A stretch of 23,576 nucleotides of DNA from Phoronis ovalis (taxonomy: Eukaryota > Phoronida > Phoronidae), in the NCBI GenBank assembly GCA_028565635.1, contig JAOXYB010074833.1:1-23576 (forward strand), given 5' to 3'. A program made the translations under genes and the position numbers. The notes under the pieces were generated by a model. It worked only from the letters and a program-made list of their open reading frames with translations. It was not told the DNA's origin and made no database searches. Of the stretch, positions 21,901 through 23,576 are shown piece by piece (position 1 is the first letter of the stretch; each line of letters opens with the position of its first letter).

Positions 21901-22884
21901 TAAAATTTTTAATCAATTATAACTGAAGTAGTATATGGTGGAATGAACCAAGAATAACATGGCCAATATAAAGACAGCAGTTGTCTTATTGTACCTACTA
22001 GAAGTAAAATGGTACAAGATATAATCGACATATATTATAATGACATATTAACTGATAGACTGAACAACAGTCATACTATACAATTACCAGTGCATGCTTT
22101 CGAAATATGTTGTAATTGTGTTTTTTTTGTGTATAACTGCATGTGAATGGACACTTCAGCATTTTGCTTAAAAATGACTTGAACCAAATACAGCTGATAA
22201 AAGTTTGCTAACACATAGCAATTAAAAATTATTCTGTTAAAATATAGTTAGATACAAGACAGAATACTTTGTTTTAATTTAGATGTCCAGTATGGAACAA
22301 CCTGCCCTCGGCATGTCGAGTAAATCCTCCATTGCCTGGTAACTGCTGTTCCTATCCCAGCTGTCCTGCTGGATATACTATAGTATACCCTAATGGTTAG
22401 TTTTTCTTTTGTTTATGCCTTCTTGAGATTTTCTCCAAAGACTGAGTAACATAACAAAGTTATGCTAAAATTAAATTCTCTTGGCAAAGATGTTCTTTTC
22501 CCATCTTAACAGATTAAACCCCAGTGCTATAGTAATGCTATATATCATACCAGAGGCAATATGAAACTATACAATAGCAAGCTTCAAGTCTAATGAAGCT
22601 TCTTCAGTAGAAATTTTACTGAGTAAACTTGATTTTATCAGTTTTACAGCAAACACTGAGTAGTTCTACTTAACTGACCTTAATCTTTTTCTATCAAATT
22701 TAACTGAACAACAAAAAAATATGCACATGTCTGTGATATTTACAAATTTGTTTTATTTTATCTTCAGGTTATAAGGTTGAGCCTGGAGTCAATCTTGGTA
22801 CTACGGGAGGCACCAGTGTTGTTGGCACAGGAAATAATGCCATCACTGGAAAGGGCAATAATATCATTACACAGCCTACAGGAG
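269..22884 (+). CDS. Large modular VWC-like / ShK-like repeat protein, partial at both ends (30 exons)
   Basis: This spans one spliced gene; the individual exons are listed separately. Joining them gives one open frame of about 1,440 codons holding 12 VWC-like modules of ten Cys each, 3 ShK-like domains of six Cys each, and Gly/Thr/Val/Pro-rich linkers. Every junction uses AG acceptors and GT donors, and every exon length fits the same phase rule: phase 1 between modules, phase 2 inside each VWC-like module. No start, signal peptide, membrane segment or stop is visible, so both ends lie outside the window. Known VWC domains occur in extracellular proteins such as chordin-like BMP binders, collagens and matrix proteins, and ShK domains occur in many secreted animal proteins. 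From this I infer a secreted, disulfide-rich matrix, mucus or adhesive protein. I do not recognise a named orthologue. Confidence 0.88.
387..1263 (+). other. Intron 1
   Basis: AT-rich intron of 877 bases between the two halves of module 1. I see no module motif, mobile element or tandem repeat. Open frames at 467-707 lack any recognisable motif. Confidence 0.75.
1264..1385 (+). CDS. Exon 2: B half of VWC-like module 1 with short tail
   Basis: The acceptor is TTTGCATAG. The exon encodes C-P-V-Y-Y-N-L-P, a C nine residues after the first, C-C and a final C (five Cys), then a Thr/Gly-rich tail ending near G-Y-G-H. The end is uncertain. Three in-frame phase-1 donors exist, after 1349, 1385 and 1403; I chose 1385 because it keeps a linker of typical length. 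The frame stays open to 1579 but this is read-through into the intron. Confidence 0.8.
1731..1845 (+). CDS. Exon 3: A half of VWC-like module 2
   Basis: The acceptor is ATTTTTTCAG and the donor is GTAAGT. The exon encodes V-C-V-Y-D-G, W-Q-D-G-C, C-T-C and Y-S-C, with all five expected Cys. Its 115 bases fit the phase 1 to phase 2 rule. Confidence 0.92.
2117..2259 (+). CDS. Exon 4: B half of VWC-like module 2 plus GT-rich tail
   Basis: The acceptor is TTTCTTTAG and the donor is GTAATT. The exon encodes C-P-V-Y-N-N-L-P, a CC pair and a closing C, followed by a Cys-free tail containing V-T-G-T-G-H-V-T-G-T-G-T. The tail is the first clear example of the Gly/Thr repeat linker that recurs through the protein. 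Confidence 0.9.
2652..2798 (+). CDS. Exon 5: ShK-like domain 1
   Basis: The acceptor is TATTGCAG and the donor is GTAAGA; both ends are phase 1. After a Pro-rich lead (K-P-E-P-P) the exon encodes a complete six-Cys ShK-like domain at 2678-2785. The spacing is C-x6-C-x7-C-x12-C-x3-C-x2-C, with the typical A-A-Y-G after Cys2 and a Trp before Cys4. ShK domains are common disulfide-stabilised modules in secreted animal proteins; presence of the fold does not by itself mean toxin activity. No Lys-Tyr pair is seen between Cys3 and Cys4. As a symmetric exon it can be added or skipped without a frame change. Confidence 0.9.
2799..3596 (+). other. Intron 5, possible degraded dispersed repeat
   Basis: Intron between ShK 1 and module 3. 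The stretch at about 2910-3200 is less AT-rich and contains GAGGTCAA and GAGGTCAAAGG motifs, as often seen in old interspersed elements. No coding motif or clean boundary can be seen, so a repeat is only suspected. Confidence 0.5.
3597..3708 (+). CDS. Exon 6: A half of VWC-like module 3 (one codon shorter)
   Basis: The acceptor is ATTGCAG and the donor is GTAAGT. The exon encodes K-C-I-F-Q-G, W-T-N-G-C-E-E-C-V-C and F-Y-R-C. It is 112 bases, one codon shorter than its sister exons, because the Cys cluster is C-x2-C-x-C rather than C-x3-C-x-C. The usual D-G-C is N-G-C here. Confidence 0.9.
3709..4471 (+). other. Intron 6
   Basis: AT-rich intron of 763 bases dividing module 3. Only homopolymer and low-complexity stretches (around 4205-4250) are visible; no exon candidate. 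Confidence 0.75.
4472..4635 (+). CDS. Exon 7: B half of VWC-like module 3 plus Pro/Thr linker
   Basis: The acceptor is TTTTTGTAG and the donor is GTACAA. The exon encodes C-P-V-Y-H-N-I-P, the CC pair and a closing C, then a Cys-free tail rich in Pro and Thr (T-P-P-T-T-T-P-G) ending V-V-I-P. The end is phase 1 and joins exon 8. Confidence 0.88.
5007..5081 (+). CDS. Exon 8: Gly/Thr/Pro linker exon
   Basis: The acceptor is CTATCATAG and the donor is GTAGGT. This 75-base exon is phase 1 at both ends and encodes a Cys-free linker (G-T-G-I-V-I-T-G, then P-P-P-G-T-V-I-T-G-T). The same I-T-G and G-T motifs recur in later linkers. It has no fold signature and is called from splice sites, phase and composition. 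Confidence 0.8.
5324..5438 (+). CDS. Exon 9: A half of VWC-like module 4
   Basis: The acceptor is TTGTTTTAG and the donor is GTAAGA. The exon encodes G-C-L-Y-K-G, W-Q-D-G-C, C-E-C and Y-S-C. Five Cys, 115 bases, phase 1 to phase 2. Confidence 0.92.
5439..6130 (+). other. Intron 9 with TG-rich microsatellite
   Basis: AT-rich intron of 692 bases dividing module 4. A TG/CTG-rich simple repeat lies at about 6061-6095, just upstream of the exon 10 acceptor. Nothing else is recognised. Confidence 0.75.
6131..6363 (+). CDS. Exon 10: B half of VWC-like module 4 with long GT/PV linker
   Basis: The acceptor is ATTTGCAG and the donor is GTTTGT. The first half encodes C-P-I-W-N-N-L-P, the CC pair and a closing C. 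The rest is a long Cys-free linker (T-V-V-P-G-T, G-T-I-G-P-V, K-P-G-T-G-T-V-V-T-A-P-P). It looks like a B exon fused to a linker exon, compared with the separate B and L exons 13 and 14. Confidence 0.9.
6679..6793 (+). CDS. Exon 11: A half of VWC-like module 5
   Basis: The acceptor is TGTTGTAG and the donor is GTACTA. The exon encodes V-C-I-Y-K-A, W-D-D-G-C, C-E-C and F-Y-E-C, with all five Cys, in 115 bases. Confidence 0.92.
7099..7344 (+). CDS. Exon 12: fused B half of module 5 and A half of module 6
   Basis: The acceptor is TTGCTTCAG and the donor is GTATGT. One uninterrupted exon holds C-Q-S-Y-V-N-L-P, the CC pair and a closing C, then a Pro/Thr linker (T-A-A-P-P-T-L-T-P-P), then T-C-L-H-N-G, W-E-D-G-C, C-R-C and Y-Y-R-C. 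The phase-1 intron expected between linker and A half is absent. The exon is phase 2 at both ends, so skipping it would splice A of module 5 to B of module 6 in frame. The first B residues are C-Q rather than C-P. Confidence 0.92.
7576..7682 (+). CDS. Exon 13: B half of VWC-like module 6
   Basis: The acceptor is ATTTTTAG and the donor is GTAAGTA. The exon encodes C-P-S-Y-T-S-I-P, D-P-K-D-P, the CC pair and a closing C, with only a short tail. At 107 bases it is the most compact B exon. Confidence 0.91.
7683..8158 (+). other. Introns 13, 14 and 15 and similar short introns: nothing recognised
   Basis: This 476-base intron holds no visible repeat or exon. The same holds for the other introns of 300-400 bases: 1386-1730, 2260-2651, 4636-5006, 6364-6678, 6794-7098, 8276-8584, 8700-9070, 21896-22282 and 22396-22767. 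Confidence 0.65.
8159..8275 (+). CDS. Exon 14: Gly/Thr linker exon
   Basis: The acceptor is ATATTCAG and the donor is GTACAC; both ends are phase 1. The exon encodes a Cys-free linker rich in Gly, Thr and Gln (K-P-G-T-T, G-T-F-T-G-T-G-K-P, T-N-T-G-T-I-G-A-T). It is called from frame, phase and composition shared with exons 8, 27 and 30. Confidence 0.84.
8585..8699 (+). CDS. Exon 15: A half of VWC-like module 7
   Basis: The acceptor is TCCGTCTTCAG and the donor is GTAAGT. The exon encodes V-C-I-Y-G-D, W-N-D-G-C, C-E-C and Y-R-C, with five Cys in 115 bases. An ATG at 8512 lies in the same frame but upstream of the acceptor, so it is intronic and not the start. Confidence 0.92.
9071..9300 (+). 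CDS. Exon 16: fused B half of module 7 and ShK-like domain 2
   Basis: The acceptor is ATCTTCCAG and the donor is GTTAGT. The 5' part encodes C-P-R-Y-P-T-L-P, the CC pair and a closing C; a short linker T-V-T-G-T-G-T-T-G follows. At 9189-9293 there is a complete ShK-like domain spaced C-x6-C-x7-C-x11-C-x3-C-x2-C, ending C-G-L-C. In exon 5 the ShK unit has its own exon, so an intron is missing here. Confidence 0.93.
9301..12337 (+). other. Intron 16, 3 kb, contains a minisatellite
   Basis: Large intron between ShK 2 and ShK 3. The part at about 9420-9690 is richer in G and C and begins with a TGTCTGTCTGTATGTCTGTC simple stretch; it may be an old mobile element but shows no termini. From 9700 to 11120 it is AT-rich and featureless. 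The minisatellite at 11141-11960 is listed separately. The open frame at 12011-12295 has no known motif and no splice logic. Confidence 0.7.
11141..11960 (+). repeat. 72-bp minisatellite, about 11 copies
   Basis: Eleven copies of a unit containing TTAGGACTGTAGACTTTGAT, then GTGTACAAC and TTTATGAATAGTTTTTCAAT. The AGGACT word occurs at 11156, 11225, 11297, 11369, 11446, 11518, 11587, 11659, 11731, 11803 and 11872, giving spacings of 69-77 with 72 the most common. Units 2-9 largely alternate between ACAACGTG and ACAACTTG types, which suggests a dimer of about 144 bases as the duplicating unit. Confidence 0.95.
12338..12505 (+). CDS. Exon 17: Pro/Thr linker plus ShK-like domain 3
   Basis: The acceptor is GTTCTTTTAG and the donor is GTAAGT; both ends are phase 1. 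A lead of about 20 residues (T-L-V-P-P-T-R-T-V-R-P-T-V-P) precedes a six-Cys ShK-like domain with spacing C-x6-C-x7-C-x11-C-x3-C-x2-C. It resembles ShK 2 more than ShK 1 in spacing. The preceding intron is 3 kb and the following one 2.6 kb, both repeat-filled. Confidence 0.92.
12506..15100 (+). other. Intron 17, filled with degenerate repeats
   Basis: 2.6-kb intron between ShK 3 and the short linker exon 18. Most of it (12840-14790) is the degenerate ~330-base repeat family listed separately. A TG microsatellite lies at 12789-12818. A stretch at 14880-15050 has several AG and GT words but no module motif. Confidence 0.75.
12840..14790 (+). repeat. Degenerate ~330-bp repeat array, about seven partial copies
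   Basis: Recurring words in fixed order: GCTTCAGTTTTTA near a GATCAGC word, GTAAGTACAGGT, ATAATTTTGACCT, ATTACTTCCAATATGGC, GGCCATGTTTGTTCC, AAGAGGGCA, GGTGGATTCA, AGGCCATAGGTTG, and AACACTTTCTTTGTC. The TATGGC-type core occurs near 12935, 13243, 13712, 13922, 14260, 14362 and 14588, so copies are partly truncated. The same family recurs at 22990-23576. Short open frames here are incidental. Confidence 0.88.
15101..15145 (+). CDS. Exon 18: very short Thr/Val/Pro linker exon
   Basis: The acceptor is TTTATTGTAG and the donor is GTAAGT; both ends are phase 1. The 45 bases encode a linker with T-T-A-T-V-K-P-T-V-P-V-S, echoing the lead of exon 17. It is called because its sites, phase and composition all fit and it supplies the Ser codon joined to exon 19. 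With no Cys it is weaker than its neighbours. Confidence 0.72.
15146..16261 (+). other. Intron 18
   Basis: 1.1-kb, very AT-rich intron between the linker exon 18 and module 8. No exon candidate, tandem repeat or element terminus was seen. Confidence 0.7.
16262..16379 (+). CDS. Exon 19: A half of VWC-like module 8
   Basis: The acceptor is TTTATTTTAG and the donor is GTAAAC. The exon encodes F-C-V-Y-K-G-T-N-Y, W-D-D-G-C, C-T-C and W-K-C. This is the first of five closely related A halves of the K-Q-S-A-T-W-D-D-G-C subtype, in which Trp replaces the usual Tyr before Cys5. Confidence 0.92.
16592..16704 (+). CDS. Exon 20: B half of VWC-like module 8
   Basis: The acceptor is TGATTTTTAG and the donor is GTAAGA. 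The exon encodes C-P-V-F-K-N-L-P, N-P-P-L-P-G-N, the CC pair and S-C, then P-D-G-Y-T-I-I-Y-P-K. It differs from exons 22 and 24 at several bases (K-L-N instead of R-M-N), so it is the older paralogue of that pair. Confidence 0.93.
16832..17087 (+). CDS. Exon 21: fused linker and A half of VWC-like module 9
   Basis: The acceptor is TTTTTTATAG and the donor is GTAAAC. A 45-50 residue linker (E-T-G-V-N-L-G-K-T-G-G, P-G-T-G-T-V-I-T-G-I-G, T-V-T-A-T-P-P) runs straight into D-Y-C-V-Y-K-G, W-D-D-G-C and W-K-C. At 256 bases, phase 1 to phase 2, it lacks the intron that separates the same parts in exons 27 and 28. Confidence 0.94.
17303..17415 (+). CDS. Exon 22: B half of VWC-like module 9
   Basis: The acceptor is CTGTTTTTTAG and the donor is GTAAGA. 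The exon encodes C-P-V-F-K-N-L-P, R-M-N-P-P-L-P-G-N, the CC pair and S-C. By eye it differs from exon 24 at a single silent base in 113. Confidence 0.94.
17542..17797 (+). CDS. Exon 23: fused linker and A half of VWC-like module 10
   Basis: The acceptor is TTTTTTATAG and the donor is GTAAAC. It is a near-copy of exon 21 with the same 256-base length, differing in a handful of bases (for example V-T-V-T-P-P-V-V instead of V-T-A-T-P-P-V-I). Its A half differs from that of exon 21 only at silent positions that I could find. Confidence 0.94.
18013..18125 (+). CDS. Exon 24: B half of VWC-like module 10
   Basis: The acceptor is CTGTTTTTTAG and the donor is GTAAGA. The exon is practically identical to exon 22, and the upstream intron is also nearly identical to the intron before exon 22. 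This marks a very recent duplication. Confidence 0.94.
18253..18508 (+). CDS. Exon 25: fused linker and A half of VWC-like module 11 (hybrid)
   Basis: The acceptor is TTTTTTTATAG and the donor is GTAAGT. The linker half matches exons 21 and 23 almost base for base. The A half (D-Y-C-I-Y-K-G, W-D-D-G-C, C-S-C, W-K-C) carries many extra silent changes and a C-S-C cluster. The change in similarity near the linker/A boundary (about 18380) looks like a recombination or conversion edge. Confidence 0.93.
18509..19035 (+). other. Intron 25 with (TA)n microsatellite
   Basis: Intron dividing module 11. A (TA)n tract lies at about 18874-18904. Unlike the introns after exons 21 and 23 it has no recognisable similarity to its sister introns beyond the donor region, so it marks the edge of the recent duplication. 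Confidence 0.8.
19036..19148 (+). CDS. Exon 26: B half of VWC-like module 11
   Basis: The acceptor is ATAATTTTAG and the donor is GTGAGT. The exon encodes C-P-V-W-N-N-L-P, N-P-P-I-P-G-N, the CC pair and T-C, then P-D-G-Y-T-I-V-Y-P-N. It has the same 113-base length as exons 20, 22, 24 and 29 but is clearly diverged, closest by eye to exon 29. Confidence 0.93.
19413..21082 (+). mobile_element. 1.67-kb DNA element with terminal inverted repeats and TA target duplication, non-autonomous
   Basis: The left end starts ATTATTCTCAATTCGTACAA and the right end is its reverse complement with one extra base (TTGTACGAATTTGAGAATAAT). TA flanks both ends (19411-19412 and 21083-21084), fitting a TA target-site duplication. 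Inside both ends lie repeated TTCGTACACCCC-like words: left near 19424, 19441, 19481, 19525 and 19566; right near 20940, 20981 and 21023. No transposase motif is visible in the open frames inside, so I call it non-autonomous. TA duplications are typical of Tc1/mariner elements, but the family is not established. Confidence 0.72.
19992..20094 (+). repeat. Small nested repeat with GTTCGCAC and AATCGCGATT words
   Basis: Inside the 1.67-kb element, GTTCGCAC occurs at 19992 and 20066, each followed by an AATCG[C/T]GATT word (20004, 20085). A further GATCGCGATT at 20050 forms an inverted arm with 20004-20018 (AATCGCGATTAAAAT against ATTTTGATCGCGATT). Confidence 0.7.
21367..21507 (+). CDS. Exon 27: linker exon (stand-alone version)
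   Basis: The acceptor is TACTATTTAG and the donor is GTAAGC; both ends are phase 1. The exon encodes Y-K-V-E-T-G-V-N-L-G-K-P-G-G, T-G-T-G-N-Y-V-T-G-I-G-S-V-T-N and T-P-T-T-P-P-V-V. It is homologous to the linker part of exons 21, 23 and 25, but here it is separated from the A half by a 270-base intron. Confidence 0.92.
21778..21895 (+). CDS. Exon 28: A half of VWC-like module 12
   Basis: The acceptor is TTTTTCTAG and the donor is GTAAGT. The exon encodes D-Y-C-V-Y-K-G-K-N-Y, W-D-D-G-C, C-T-C and W-K-C, in 118 bases, phase 1 to phase 2. The open frame upstream to 21648 is intron. Confidence 0.93.
22283..22395 (+). CDS. Exon 29: B half of VWC-like module 12
   Basis: The acceptor is TTTTAATTTAG and the donor is GTTAGT. 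The exon encodes C-P-V-W-N-N-L-P, N-P-P-L-P-G-N, the CC pair and S-C, then P-A-G-Y-T-I-V-Y-P-N. Same length as the other late B exons. Confidence 0.93.
22768..22884 (+). CDS. Exon 30: linker exon, last exon in window
   Basis: The acceptor is TTATCTTCAG and the donor is GTATAG; both ends are phase 1. The exon encodes Y-K-V-E-P-G-V-N-L-G-T-T-G-G, V-G-T-G-N-N-A-I-T-G and I-I-T-Q-P-T-G-G. By analogy with exons 27-28 an A exon should follow beyond the right edge; none is visible to 23576. Confidence 0.88.
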
Positions 22885-22989
22885 GTATAGTATATATTCC
22901 ATCAGTCGTCATATGAGCATGAGATACCCCACCTTCTTAGCCAATAATTATGAAGTAAACTAATTGATATTACCCTAGAATTTCTATTT

Positions 22990-23576
22990 CTTGAAATTTA
23001 GGTGGGCGGTCCCTGTTTTTATGCCCATCACTATGTAATAGTGTAAGGGCATATAGCCGTACTGTATGCGGAGGCGTTGTCGTCGGCGTCTTATGTACCC
23101 TTTTCTTTGTCTTGCTATAACGGCTTCAGCTTTTGTCAGATCATCTTCGTACTTGGTACAGGGTAAGTACAGGTCAAAACACAGGTCGGACATAATTTTG
23201 ACCTCGATTACTCCCAACATGGCCGATTGGAGGCCATCTTTGTACCCGAGAGTGCACCTCACGTTGCGCCCATTTCGGGAAAGACAAAGTGTTGCCTTGA
23301 TGATTCGAAGGTGGATTCACGAAGGCCATGGGTTGATGGGCGTATTAGGCTAGGTGACATTTCAAAATGACCTTGAGAAGTAGGTCAAATGTCGACATGA
23401 ATCTTTGACAATTTTTATTGTGCGTAACACTTTCTTTGTCGCGCAATAACTGCTTCAGTTTTTATCCGATCAGCTTTATATTTGGTACAGGCTAAATATA
23501 GGTCAAAATGCAGATCGTCTGTCATTTCAACATGGATCACTTTCAAGATGGCCGACTGGCGGCCATGTTTGTTCTC
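22990..23576 (+). repeat. ~330-bp repeat family, about 1.5 copies, running off the window
   Basis: Same family as in intron 17. The CTTCAG word begins a unit at about 23114 (GCTATAACGGCTTCAG) and again at 23443 (GCAATAACTGCTTCAG), giving a period of 329. The copies here are better preserved than those in intron 17. A leading segment (23055-23100) rich in GGCGTTGTCGTCGGCG is not seen in the other array. The open frames on both strands across 22984-23353 are incidental to the repeat. Confidence 0.88.
23020..23053 (+). repeat. Imperfect hairpin at the left edge of the repeat array
   Basis: TATGCCCATCACTA and TAGTGTAAGGGCATA form imperfect inverted arms around a five-base loop. It sits just before the first ~330-base unit and may mark an element terminus. 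Confidence 0.6.

Noticed and set aside
23066-23353. 95-codon open frame at the right edge, rich in Arg
   Set aside because: It lies in the repeat family, and its sequence follows the repeat words; it has no protein motif.

Overview
The window is animal (invertebrate) nuclear DNA. It has AT-rich introns with simple repeats, GT-AG splice signals, and many short exons that encode cysteine-rich extracellular modules. A mollusc is my best guess from the domain content and the style of the interspersed repeats, but I cannot fix the phylum; a sponge or cnidarian is possible. I see no bacterial genes, RNA genes, CRISPR arrays or viral genes.

All the coding sequence I can support belongs to one multi-exon gene on the + strand, open at both ends. 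No start codon, signal peptide, stop codon or poly(A) site is visible. I resolve 30 exons between 269 and 22884, about 4.3 kb of coding sequence or roughly 1,440 codons. They are built from four kinds of piece: (A) a 36-39 residue N-terminal half of a von Willebrand factor type C-like (VWC-like) module, with five Cys and a W-x-D-G-C core; (B) a C-terminal half with a C-P-x-Y/F/W-x-N-L-P motif and a CC pair, also five Cys; (S) ShK-like six-cysteine domains; and (L) Cys-free Gly/Thr/Val/Pro-rich linkers. Each VWC-like module is split by a phase-2 intron between A and B. Modules and linkers are bounded by phase-1 introns. Counted this way there are 12 complete VWC-like modules and 3 ShK-like domains.

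Layout: 269-2259, two A-B modules; 2652-2798, first ShK; 3597-8275, four A-B modules with linkers; 8585-9300, an A-B module fused to a second ShK; 9301-12337, a large intron with a 72-bp minisatellite; 12338-12505, third ShK; 12506-15100, an intron filled with degenerate ~330-bp repeats; 15101-15145, a short linker; 16262-19148, four A-B modules including a very recent ~710-bp tandem duplication; 19149-21366, an intron carrying a 1.67-kb inverted-repeat DNA element with a TA target duplication; 21367-22884, linker, A-B and linker; 22885-23576, an intron with the same ~330-bp repeat family.

The product should be a large secreted or extracellular matrix protein: a string of disulfide-rich VWC-like and ShK-like beads joined by flexible, probably O-glycosylated, Thr-rich linkers. 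The exact family and function are not recognisable from the sequence alone. The main points of interest are the strict exon phase code, several precise exon fusions (likely intron losses), the ongoing module duplication, a non-canonical but conserved cysteine spacing in the VWC-like modules, and the repeat structures in the introns.
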